DNA of 64,000 nucleotides from contig OX485809.1 in NCBI GenBank assembly GCA_950295325.1, positions 23,436,001 to 23,500,000 on the forward strand, in the 5' to 3' direction. The notes beneath the pieces are model-generated. The model was not told where the DNA came from and searched no databases. It saw only the letters and a program-made list of their open reading frames with translations. The translations under genes were made by a program, and so were the position numbers. The stretch is from Polytrichum commune. Taxonomy: Eukaryota > Streptophyta > Polytrichopsida > Polytrichales > Polytrichaceae. Below are positions 36,407 through 47,897 of this stretch, one piece after another (the stretch's first letter is position 1; every line of letters starts with the position of its first letter).

Positions 36407-38414
36407 TTGCATATTCAAGCAGTGTTCGATCGATCAGTAAGGAACGCGGCGGACATGGGCGGGAGGGAATGTTCCGGGTCCTGTGCAGGTGGAGTCTGTA
36501 TTCTACTCCACTTCTCTCTGCCCTCGTAGATACACCTACAAGGTGCACGACCGCAACGTCTACGTAAGGTCATCCGGTAGAACAAATTCCGGATGAGGTC
36601 ATGGGGTGTGTGGGATGGGGCTTGTTTCAGGTAGATGGGTCTTAACTGGCTCATTTTCTAAATAGGATCTTACATTTTATAGGTACGTGGTTACGTGAAA
36701 ATCACAGAGTAAACATCATAAAGACACATGTTTAAAAGAGATTGAACTACGTGCGTCTTCAAATATCAACAACTACTCTATATATAATAGTGAACACATG
36801 CAATTGGGATCGAGTTCAAAAATCAACAAACATGCACTTACGATAGCCATAGTTAAATCAAGAGAGGTCCCATTTTCAATCCGGCTTTTGTAGATGTTTG
36901 ATCTTAGATCTGCTAATGCAACATGAGTTTTGTTGTGTAAATCTAAATGGAAGGACTTGGAGAGCGAAAAAAACAAACCAATCAACACCCACATACCTTA
37001 GAGGGTGGGTTGCAAGTTGGCGGGTTGGCCTTCCTCGTCCCCTCTTTACTAATTTCAAAAGGAAAGCATGTGCACATGACGAGCTTGGATTGTTATTTTC
37101 CAAAAAAATTGATGAGGAGTTGGTGAGGGGATGTGCATGATGTGGCTTTGGATCCTTCTTGTTAAATTGGGCAATCAACTAACATTGATTATTGACTTAC
37201 ATTTTGATGATTTTTTTGACAATCCACCTCGCTTGCTGCATTGCTCATATCTTCAAAATGCTATTAAATTAGATCATGTTATTATAATTTGTTGAACAAC
37301 ACATACATATTTTCTTGCACAAAATCATGATCTTCGTAATGACACTCTATCGTGACAATCCAAACACTTCAATTGGAAGTCCGTTGCCTTGGGTTTCAAG
37401 ACGAGAATATGCAGGCATTACGAAACCCAAGACCAAGATGCACAATGGGGACCTTACGTGTCATTCTTCTATATTTTAGTCAAGGATTGAAGTCAAAAAT
37501 TGACACGCCAAAACCACATGCATTACCATGAGATTGAACTATGTACATGCTCAAAAATATAGACACCGTCATAGGTTCGGTGTTAACACATTGAGGCATG
37601 TGTGATGAGTGACACTCATTTAAGAGCAAGAGAATACTAACTTTGACTTCTTATAACTTTTGCATCTCCACTTGGGCTCTAAAATATAAAACAATGATTT
37701 GTGTGATTTGCGATTGATACCTAGATGAGACAATCCTTCACCCAATCCAACAACCAAACTTTTGTCCTTGGAGTTCGAAGTGCCGAATGCCCACAATTAT
37801 AGGGCCACATAACCTTACATTCCAATGCCTTTTTTCCTCTTTGAACAAAGGGCCAATGAATTGAAATTGATTTAAAGGTCCAAGAAACATTAAAAACTTA
37901 TGAAACTAAAAATACATTAAGATGTCAAAAAAAGACTAATTCCCTAGAGTGATGGAGTGCAATGGCCTCAGTGAGTTACATGCTAAGATCAACTTGATGG
38001 TACAGTTGGAAAAAAATACTTGAAACTGCATTCTGAATGAGTCGGTCGACACTTACATACCAATGAGTCAGGCGACGCTTACAATCCATTACTTATTTGT
38101 GGTGGTTCATTGAAACACTGCTCATTGAAACACCCCAGTAAACACCTCGGCTTCTCCTTTTCCCTGTTCCCACTCCCAGAAACACTTCTCAAGGTTTCTA
38201 ACTTACTTCAGGGTAGCTTCTTTTCATCCAGCTTGAATAGACGTTGTTCTCTGAAAGTTGGACATCCTGGTTTTGAATGTCACTTGTGAGCTGACCACGA
38301 TTAGAAATCTGCTTGGAGACGGTCAGGTGACATTTGCATCCCATGTTCATGAAAACTTGAATTCCAGCTATGATAGGGGAATGCTTATTTGGAATGCTTC
38401 TTTGAAGACGGTAA

Positions 38415-38782
38415 GGACCACTTCACACACGAGCCAAGAGCCGCGACCATGGAATTGTGAGAGCCCAAAAGAAAGTGTGCAAAGGCTGTCCCAAGATATC
38501 TCCAAAATCATGTAGTGTGAAGTCATACGTGATTGGGCCCTCGACCAACTGTTATTTCAATGAATTTCTATTCATGCGGGTCCTCACACATGATAAAATA
38601 GAATAATTCAACGGTTGCGAGCGTTCAAAGTGCCATGGTCTCCCATGTTTTTGTTAGGCCTACCTCCAAGAGGTGATTTTTTAAAATAGTCAAAGTGGCC
38701 ATGAAACACGACCCATTCGATGCCATGTAGGAATCCATGCAAACTTTACATCCATCTTGCATTTACTTACTTCGTTGGTTCC
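38415..38782. mobile_element. Harbinger-like MITE, truncated at palindrome edge
   Basis: This is the inverted copy of 19479-19846. It keeps the end GGACCACTTCACACACGAG (38415 on) but lacks the 106 bp that carry the other end. At 38782/38783 it abuts HAD-gene sequence directly. Confidence 0.85.
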
Positions 38783-40681
38783 ACACAGAGGTGTTGAAGC
38801 CTCCACATGGGTGCACATATTGGTGTCAACACCCTCCACGTTCATAATGGAAGAAGGGAGCTTCGTCATGGCGGGTTGAGGGACATAAGTCTTCCCAAGT
38901 CCAATCAATCCAGCACATAGAAGACGAACACCCCTTGACTTAGGCCCTTGCGATTCGATTAGCACAATTTGGTACTCGCGGGTAGCGGTGGGGCGCATAA
39001 TGGATAATGTATGACCGGGAGGTGCTACATCATCCATTGGGAGGAGCATATTCAGGTCAACACCCTGCAGGCCAACATAAGGAAAAAACATTCTCCATTT
39101 TATTGCCTTCCACAAATACATTCAAGTACATTCATATACATGCACATACATTCCACGCCAAATTTTGAAAAGAAACAAGATTAAATGGAGATTTTAAAAT
39201 GTTTATTTGGGCAGGAACATTGCCAATGAACACAAGGCGCGTATGAAATAGCTAAATTTACTAGACTATGTCCTTGAGGGGTTGATTCAGCGTGGGGCAA
39301 GGAACTTTGAGAATAAGTGACCTTGGAACCTTCTACGCCCGCATGAATCGGCAACAAAGGTTGTTGTGCCATAACTACGTTGCTTCCATGCCCCGGTGTC
39401 GGACACACGAACGTTGAGCGTTTGGAACTAGAGGATGTGTATCTAGCAGGAGGAAACTGAAGATAGCATAGAATACACAATGTTACATTCCATACAATCC
39501 TAAACCCTGAAACCCCTAACCCTAAACCCTATATTGCAACTTTCTTGGCACAACCTGTATAAGCTGCAAGTTGGGTCGATTGGAGTGCCTCTTGGCCATC
39601 AAAATGGACTCCCTCATTGGGTCATTATGCTTGACTGGTGGTTGCCCGAATCTATGTGTGACCACAAAATCGTGTACGTCGTTCATTATTGTATTGAACA
39701 TACGTTGGAAGTAGGGGAGCAAAATTGCTTTCATGTCAGCGGTTGCAGGTTTGTTGGTGGTGAAGGAATCAGGAAACAATGAATTCTCATCTGGATTACA
39801 ACATCCTTTGTATGGGCTGTCATCCATAAGAACAATGTTTGAAATAGTGGTAGTAATGCGTCCAGAATCGAGGGATACAGGTGGCCACCAGAACGTTTTG
39901 TTTAAACTTTTGAAATACAAGACTGCTTCTAACTTTAGGGGGTTCCTGAGCTTGTTGTTCCAGATGTCCTTGAATGTAACGCAATCCTCCTGGCCAAGTA
40001 CTATTGCAAGTTTGGACATCCCATCGAATAAAAACTCCACCACGGGGTCCACAGTGGATTTTTTCATGAAAGACCATATGCAAACATAGAACATTTGGGT
40101 CATTCTCTCCCAAAACTACTTGTAACCCAGTCTAGGTAGGACAACTTTTGGCCCAACAAGTGCCGGACCTTTTTCAGGCGCACAATCTTGCAGAATCCAA
40201 GTGGGGACAGCTACCGAATCACGGCGGTGAGGAATACAATGGCAAAATATGCCATTCAAATCCAACACTTGAATGAACCTTCGGTCGGGTACAGTAGCAA
40301 GCGCCTCCCGACATGAATCCAATGTCAACTTCTCTTGCTATATTCGAATTATATATAATGATGTTGATATTATTCCCAAATTTGAACTTGATAACTTGAT
40401 ATTTGAAGTTGATATATTGATATTAAAGTTAATATGAACTTGGAAACCAATACCTCAAAAGATATGGGATTGAATTCCCAACAATCCAAAAGTCCTAAGG
40501 AGGGTTCTTGAGGACCCATAGATATAAGTCTTTTAGCACACGCTATTCCCATCTCCTGTGTAAAAACTTGAGAGATGTTCATATCGATGTTTGGGTAGTT
40601 ATCAACGTAAACAAAGAGTTTATCATAAATAAGGTGTGGTTTGAAGGTCGCATCCACAGCCATTTGCGTACATTGTCCACC
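38783..40681 (-). pseudogene. HAD/FCP1-like phosphatase-family gene, disrupted
   Basis: Inferred minus-strand exons are 40454-40681, 39555-40337, about 39181-39456 and 38783-39064, in phase. HAD motif I appears as VLDLNGIF, with Asn where classical FCP1/SCP phosphatases have the second Asp (DxDx[T/V]). A later motif reads LMDDSPYKGCCNP, like the D-D-x-P-x-K loop of FCP1-homology domains. Family members dephosphorylate proteins or have lost catalysis; the Asn suggests altered activity. An in-frame TAG at 40116-40118 breaks the domain between motif I and IWSFM. At 38782 the reading frame runs into the palindrome arm, so the original 3' end is lost. The upstream exons are not identified. Confidence 0.7.
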
Positions 40682-40899
40682 CTGAACCCAAAACTACGCG
40701 ATGATAAATGTTGCGGACAACAATAAACTGGAGATGTGGGAAAAAAAAACCAGTGGAGCAAGTGAAAAATTTGTTGAGAAGGGAAAGAAAACTTACATGG
40801 ACTAGATTATTGGGTTGTAGTCGAAAATCTGCACGTTTGGGATCAACACACTTGTTGTGTTCAAATCCTAGTGTAGCAATTTATTCTCAAGGGTAACAT

Positions 40900-43800
40900 G
40901 ACGAGGGTGCGTTCACCCCCTTCAATTCAATCTCAATGGAACAAAATTAGGTGGAATGCTTATTTTTATTTTGTTCAAGTGAATTTTTGAATTCCAATGT
41001 TTTTGGTTAGAGACCTAAGACGTGGTTGAAACTAAAGGGCACCAAGTAATTGCAGAATACATGAATTTAATGTTTGCTCAAATTCCTTCCTCATAAAGAA
41101 CAAGTTCACATGGTATTGGTCTATTTATTACATGGCCTTAAATACATATACCTACATAATCTAGTTCTTTTCAATATTGCGTTCACAATATCCAAATTCT
41201 AAATCAGGAGCCCAACCGCATGAATGTAGTAAACTCCATAGTTTTAAATTGTTAACTAAAATAAGTTGAAAGTATACAAGAACTTAAAATTACCCACATT
41301 TGTATACCTTTCTCTAACTGACGTTTACTTCCTTGCAAAACCTAACTTCTATTCCTACTACATTAATATAGTAATTAATTTTCCTTACTAAATAAAAAAC
41401 ACCCTCATATTGTGGAGGAAAATAGCCTCACTCATGTTTAATTATGTTGCCTCTTTATCTATGAAAATTACCTTGGGTCGGACTCATATTACCATGATTT
41501 GTAGTTATGTTTATCTATATTTATAACCACTATAGTAGAACATAATCATTTAAATTTTTATTGTGGTAATAAGTATTCAATTTATTGTGGAATGATGTTG
41601 AATTACCACAAGCAACCTAATTGCACATATAAATGTCTAATAACAAGTATGCTTTTGCTTGAATTCAACTCTTGGCCTTCTTTTTGCAATACAAAAGTTG
41701 TTAATCAATTAATAGGTTTATGTTTATTCCCCTTCACATTTAATGACTCTTTTTTATTATAAATTTTTTACAATGTATACTATGGTTAAAAGAACCTCTT
41801 AAAATAGTTTTATTTGCACACAACCAAGTTGACATCCTCAAATGTGCCATGTTTGATTCCTCCTTGCACTCATGCTAGTGTTAACTTTCAATTGTGTATA
41901 GGCTTTGGGGTACTAGATTGAGGTGACCCTTCACCTCAACGCAATTTTGCAACTTCTATATGTAGTTTTGGGTGTATTTACTAGGCGATGTTTTTGTTGG
42001 GCACATTTTTTGGGCAACCATAATTTGTTTTGTGGGTACCCAAGAAAATATCCACCTTGCTTGCCTTGCCCGATAAAAAAATTCATACGTATAAATTGTT
42101 TCAAGGAGTGTTATAAAAAAAATCACAGGATATCATGTGAACCCTATTTCATGAGTAGGCGAATATGAGCTTGCTCATGAGATAGTTTTTTTCCTAGCCA
42201 TAGAACCCGGCCAACTTGCTTACTTGCCAAACAATGACGGATGCAAAACACCAAACACGCCATCTAAGGACATGTGCAAAGCCAACAAGGATGACAAAAT
42301 GTTAATGCCCATGCATGCTAGGTGAAAGATGTGATATTAGAAGGAGTCAACATCAACCACTTGAACTTGCCCACTGCGTGGATTTATGGTTGTTACTCCA
42401 TGGACAAGGTTGCAAATAGCCAAGCAAAAGCTAAACTAGTCATGGGAATTTTGGGTATTTAGAGAACGTCAAGCCACCGCAAAAAGTGGTTATAGATACA
42501 TGGTGACATAGTGACAAGAGTTTAGTCATGCTGCTTTGTTGTACTCTTGGCCGTTAGAGCCAATTTTTCTAAATAACTTAAAAGGTTTTGTTTTTTCTAC
42601 ACTCAACATTTGTGGTGTCTCATCAATTCCACGCATTCTTATGTCGCAACCACAACCTGAAGTAGTAACGAGGTTCCAAAATTCTATGTAAAGCCTTCTT
42701 CACTTAAGAAATAGCTCCACTAAAATGTAGCTTTGTCCAATGGTCATCCACATGTCTAGATACCATTTGGACAAGTTATGTTCATGGGTGCTACCGAGGT
42801 ATTTTCAATATTGCTTGAAACCCATAAAAAACAAGGAACGTGGTTAGTAGGTTTTGGTATATGATAATCGATTGCTTTAATGCATTCAAAGGACTTTATT
42901 ATAAAAACTGAGAATTATATAGGGTCTGTTTTTCCCTTCCACTCTTGAGCCTTGTTGCATTATAAAAATACATATTTTTAGGTTAGTTTGAGGTTGACGA
43001 ATATGATCCAAAATAACCTTTTACAATGAATTTTGTTAAGTAGTCTCCAATCCATGACTTCCCCCAAAAAATAAGTGAGTGGAATAAATGAATGTAATAT
43101 GACAAAGAGGTTGAAGTGCATCCATGTGGAATTGAAAAGGAGTCACTTGATAAAGCATAGGATGTCTAGCTAACATAGATGACCTATGATTTAGACATGG
43201 AGCCTTTGCTTAAGCACATACACTTGCAAAAATGCTTATTCACATATGCATTAATTAAGTCCTTTTCCCGGAACATAACTATGCAAATGAACCAAGAAGA
43301 GAGACACACATCATCCTATCAATATACAAACATTTTATTGACAAAAACAACATAGAGTTGGTTGCCCCATCCCCATGTTGGTGGACCATGACACCTCTGA
43401 CGCATGGGCCCCTCACTAGAATCGTACAAAGAGAGAAAGAGGCAATTTTCCATTCCCTCAAGGAATTTATGTAGCTTCAAAACGGATTTTCGCATTGCCT
43501 GTCATTTTGGGAATAATGGACAAATCTACAATTTTCATCTCAAGCTTTGGTAGATAAGTTTAGCCTTCCAAAACGGAAGAGTCCCCCAAAGGGCAAAAAA
43601 TCTCCACTTCATAAACTCTAGCCTAGCTAGGACGACTAATCAAGTGAACAACACGCTACTTATGGTGAAGCACTTAAGGTAGAAGGTGCTTAAATCAACA
43701 CTTTAAGCTATTGCACATACATATGGCTATGTGGTTGATATAAAAAAGTTCACATTAGCCTTTGAGCTAAACATAAGTATAAAAAAATAAAAATAAAATT

Positions 43801-44510
43801 AGCCTCCATTAAATATTTGTTGAATATTCAAAGTCATAACTACTAGCTTCCTTAAACCAATTTTCTAGGCCCCATGTATGACGACCTTGCATTTGAAGAG
43901 GACCCCCACCTTCATTGTCAAGATCCAACACTAGTCTCAAGCTAGATCAAAGTCCAACTAGTAATAATGCGCAAAGCCATGTGGCCACCTCCATGATCCC
44001 ACCCGGTTCAGTTGCAATACTGTCATGTTGCACCCTAGGTATTGACCCATTTTGTGCAAAGAACCAACCCACTTGATGCTTGAAATTGATCCCCTTTGTG
44101 GGCCTACCTCGGCTTTGTGAATAGAATGGCTATAATAGGCATTAACAAACCACCCCAAAGGGCCTTGAACCAACCCGAAATAGAGTGGGGCCCATCACCT
44201 ACCATGTATGGAGGTAGTGAAGGCCGGTATTAGATGGCACCACTAATGGCATCTAAAACCGTTACTATGTGGGCCCAGACACTCCTTTTTCATAAGAAAC
44301 GATTCAACATAGTAGAGTGTTGGCAATTGGGAGGCATTTGTAGGTTGATCTTAGTGAGTTAGGCAAGTTTCGCCTAATGACCTCAACATTGAACTTGCAT
44401 GGGTAGAGAGGATGATGTTGCTCACTAGAGATGGAATCGTCCAACCTTGCCCACATAATGACAACGAACTTTAAACCTTTGCCAAAACCATTCCCAGTAC
44501 TGACGTAGTC
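40900..44510. other. AT-rich gene-poor region
   Basis: I see no convincing exon, RNA gene or bounded transposon. Open frames are short and AT-rich. Upstream exons of the HAD-like pseudogene could be hidden here. Confidence 0.4.
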
Positions 44511-44542
44511 TGTTCACACTAAATCCTTCATTATGAACTCAC

Positions 44543-44687
44543 CAATAGGAGGGTTCCGAATTTTCTCTCTCAATGCCAGAATAATGTTGACTTGTTGTTC
44601 ACGGAATGTCGTTGGGTTAGTGAGTTCCAAGCCATCCAGTGGTACAGGCAATCCTCTATTGGGAGAAGGTTGGGAGCTTGAAGCCAT
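44543..44687 (-). CDS. Candidate first exon of an unknown gene
   Basis: The frame starts MASSSQPSPNRGLPVPL and stays open for 48 codons to a consensus donor (GTGAGT, read from 44542 down). Composition is protein-like. A telobox-rich segment lies directly upstream. No following exon was identified with confidence, so this may be a remnant, or the start of the gene whose 3' part is the HAD-like pseudogene. Confidence 0.3.
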
Positions 44688-44701
44688 TGCACTTTCTAAA
44701 C

Positions 44702-45103
44702 TAAATGATGTGCAACCCCAAAACCTTAAAACCCTAAACCACACACTTTAACAACATATGCGCATGTCCAATCTGTCATCCATCAACTAGTTGTGCCTAT
44801 CACTATTGTATGTTTTGATAGATGATGTTGCAACATTAACTATGGTGTGTGCACATCGCCCAACAAGAGTGTGTGCACAAACCATGAGGATCACAACACG
44901 GAACTAAATGATGTGCAACCCTAAAACCCTAAAACCCTAAACCACACACTTCAACAACATATGTGCATGTCCAATCTGCCATCAACCAGCTGCGCCTATC
45001 ACTATTGTATGTTTTGATAGATGGTGTTGCAACATTAACCATGGTGTGTGCACATCGCCCAACAAGAATGTGTGCACAAACCAGGAGGATCACAACACGG
45101 AAC
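44702..45103. repeat. 203 bp tandem duplication with telobox motifs
   Basis: Units 44702-44904 and 44905-45103 are about 92% alike. Each starts TAAATGATGTGCAACCC, carries runs of the plant telomere motif (ACCCTAAA) and ends GATCACAACACGGAAC. The block sits immediately upstream of the candidate minus-strand exon at 44687, so it may duplicate a promoter. Teloboxes are common in promoters of plant housekeeping genes. Confidence 0.8.
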
Positions 45104-45473
45104 TACGGAGCCCTAGACACAAAAGTGACAAATGAGCACCTAGTGTAATCTAACTATCAAATCTCAGATCCCAGATCCGATTATTGCAGCATGACGAAGT
45201 ACATGTCATGAATGACGCGAACGTGAATGACATCCGCCTATGTTATGCGTCGTTCGCGATGGACGGAATAGTGACATCCATGTCCGTTGATGACGTCAGC
45301 GGCGTGGGGGGGGGGGGCGAGCAACCTGTTTTTTTGGGTCTGACATGCCCTTTAAAAGTTCGATGGGGATACTTTAACATCCCTCCAATGTTCATGGATT
45401 GTTATTATTATTGGCATGTTTGTCGAAAAAGATTATTTTTGCATTACACAAAGCGCCAACCTAGTGGACACTA

Positions 45474-45606
45474 CTAGAAATGTGGTAGTTTCATGACATG
45501 ACGATTCAACATGAAGCGACTAGAATAACATGATTCCGACTTGGGCTCATGTCGTTCTAGTCTCATTATGTTGAATTGTCATGTCGTGAAACTACCACAT
45601 TTCTAG
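45474..45606. repeat. 133 bp palindromic foldback element
   Basis: CTAGAAATGTGGTAGTTTCA at the left is matched by its inverse at the right (ending CACATTTCTAG). The arms are about 60 bp with small mismatches. The left edge reads CACTACTAGAAA, like a CACTA-superfamily end, but the matching TAGTG is absent on the right. It may be a MITE derived from such an element. Confidence 0.75.
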
Positions 45607-45918
45607 AACATCATTTATGGTATTCAAAGCCACTTACTATTCAAAATTACGCATTACTATAACATTTTATTGGTAATATACATTTTTACCAAGTGAAGAT
45701 GTTATTGTATATAGTGTCCAAACAACCAATTTGACATTTTTTGGTAAAAGATGAGATCCATAGTTAAAAGTTAAAGCACAAGGTAACTCCAAACAGTAAG
45801 TGGCACTAAATACCCTATACGGTGCAGTGGAATGAATGTTGTACAAGTGCTCGTCAATTGCTACAGAGGATGAAAAGTAAGGATGAAAAAGACAACCTCT
45901 CTTCACACAGTTCTCCTA

Positions 45919-45959
45919 AAACCCTAAGTTACTTGGTTGCAAAGTTTTTCTTAGGGTTT
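45919..45959. promoter_or_regulatory. Telobox pair upstream of TIM13
   Basis: AAACCCTAA (45919-45927) and its inverse TTAGGGTTT (45951-45959) lie about 460 bp before the TIM13 start codon. Teloboxes are typical of plant promoters for ribosomal and mitochondrial-biogenesis genes. Confidence 0.55.
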
Positions 45960-46418
45960 GGAGCTCGTCCGCCGTAGCCAACGCTCTCCCTCTCTCTCCG
46001 CCCTCGGGCTGCCATGCTCGCACTCCATTTTGTAATTCTCATGCACTTTTAACCCTACCCGAAATCTCTTTTGAAATTCTCGTTGCATTGATTTGTCAAA
46101 TTCCAATCGTTAGGATCTCACCTCCATAGCTAATTTCTAAGTAGCGATCTTACGGTTTCTCACTCCCGGCATCGTGGCTCACCGTTCTCTCGTCTTTTCT
46201 TAACCCTCTCTGTTGGATTCTCTCACACTTTGCATTCGTTTGAAATGTTTATTGCATCGTTTTGTTTGACTTGGCAGGTTAGGGTGAGTTCTTTTTAAGA
46301 GAACAAGGTTTTGGCTTCCTCAATTGCGCCTGTGGAGGTTTTCTTGGGAGCCTAATACTCTTTTATCAGCAGCTGTTTGTTGTACTGGAAGGAGGATTTC
46401 GGAAGAGGGGAGAGAGAG

Positions 46419-47897
46419 ATGGATCCGTTTTCGTCTCCTCCACCATCGGGTTCAGCTTCAGGTATGTCAAATGAGGTGATGATGGATCAAGTGAAGCAGC
46501 AGCTTGCCCAAGCGTATGCAGAGGAGTTTTTTGGGGTAAGATTTCTGTGTCCAATTCTTTCATCAGTGTAAAGTATTTCTCTCACTCGCTTCCATGATCA
46601 GTGAGTTTCATATTCTAAGCTCTCCGATTTGAGATGTTGGTTCGCTGGTTTCGCTTGAGTTTGCCCCGATCAGTATGAACCCAGCTGCCAATTCATGTAC
46701 ATTCAGAATATAATACATAATTCAAGAAGTGGATTGCTAAGTATTGTCAGTATATTATCCTCACACTGCAATTCTCAATCCAAAGAACTGTTCTCGTTAA
46801 ACTCATGATCAGAATGGACACAGGTGAATTTTGCACTCATGCCGGTCTGCTTAGAATTGAATGTCCTCTGGAATCGCCAAGTTCCAGCAGTTGAATACCA
46901 GAAACAATACTATGCATAGCAGCTGACATGGATTCGTTTATACGGGTCTTCAGCTGGTTGTTACCTTACTCTGTAAACAAGGAGCGCTGGAGGAGGTCGT
47001 GTAAATAGTGTGGCTCTGTTTAGAAACGTTTGAATGTTTGTTTAGAGAAGTTCACTGAAATTGCTGGTAATGAAAACTTTTGGACAATTGTTGCCTGCTG
47101 ATACCCATCCAACCTCAATGCAGCACCAGTTTTGTTTTCCTTACCCAGTTTGTCTCCCTTTTGTCATCATGTCCAATTCAAAAAACAAAATGGATACTAC
47201 AAGGCTTCAAAATATAACAAATTTGGGAGTCCTGGCATTGTAATTGGTAGAATTGAAGACTGCATATGAGTCAGTCTTGTCTTCATGGATAGCCATTTAA
47301 CATATAATTACATTGATTTTCAAGGTAAATGAGGTTATATTTGGGAAATCCTCCTGGGTGGTTGGTAATGAGGACATAGAATCTCTCTATTTAAGACTAT
47401 AATTAATGAGTGTCCTCTAACCCAGACTTCACCATACCACTCAATTTATGAAACCCATTTAATACTATTGTTTGTCATCAAATATCAATAGATGAGGCAT
47501 AACTTCAAGTAGCAATGCTAGCACTCCGTGTTTTGAATTCACGCAATTTTTGTTTGGTAACAACCATTACATAGGTAAAGGCTTGTCAACTAAGGGGCCT
47601 GTCATGAAGCTATCATTCTATGATCAACGTTTCCTGCAGGCTTCTCATATTTGGAATTTCAAACTTCCTGATGGTTTTTCCCTTCTTGTGAGCTGTTCTA
47701 CAAGTTCTGTATTCAATAATGATCATGTTCATTGTCCATGACAGACTGTTAGAGACAAATGTTTTATCAAGTGTGTGCCAAAGCCCAGCTCTAGTTTGAG
47801 TGGTGGTGAAAGTAGCTGCATTTCCAGGTGTGTGGAGCGGTACATTGAGGCCACTGGTATTATCAGCCGGGCTGTCATTACTTCTCTTCCTCGATAA
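46419..47897 (+). CDS. TIM13: Mitochondrial import small Tim protein Tim13
   Basis: Tim13 partners Tim8 as an intermembrane-space chaperone that escorts hydrophobic precursors to the inner membrane. Exon 1 is 46419-46535 (MDPFSSPPPSGSASG, then EVMMDQVKQQLAQAYAEEFF) and exon 2 is 47745-47897, joined in phase 0 across a 1.2 kb intron, giving 89 residues, the usual length. The twin CX3C motifs that form the family's two disulfides are present: CFIKC and CISRC, 15 residues apart, followed by YIEATGIISRA. There is no targeting presequence, as expected for the oxidative intermembrane-space import route. The frame ends with TAA at 47895-47897. A truncated copy of exon 1 and intron lies at 13966. Confidence 0.93.

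Larger units (their letters stand above)
19479..38782. repeat. 9.6 kb-arm near-perfect palindrome
   Basis: Left arm 19479-29084 and right arm 29177-38782 are reverse complements, each 9,606 bp. Every feature pair sums to 58,261, so there is no net gap along the arms. The only substitution I noticed is at 24368 against 33893. Symmetry stops at 19478/38783 outside and 29085/29176 inside. Each arm carries an XTH gene, a WW-domain gene, a LINE remnant, a 152 bp inverted repeat and a 32 bp minisatellite. Identity this high means a recent inverted duplication, continuing gene conversion between arms, or a fold-back assembly error. Confidence 0.97.

Noticed and set aside
19479..38782. Palindrome as one giant foldback transposon
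   Set aside because: The arms contain ordinary cellular genes, there are no transposase or target duplications, and the edges fall inside unrelated features (a MITE and an HAD gene).
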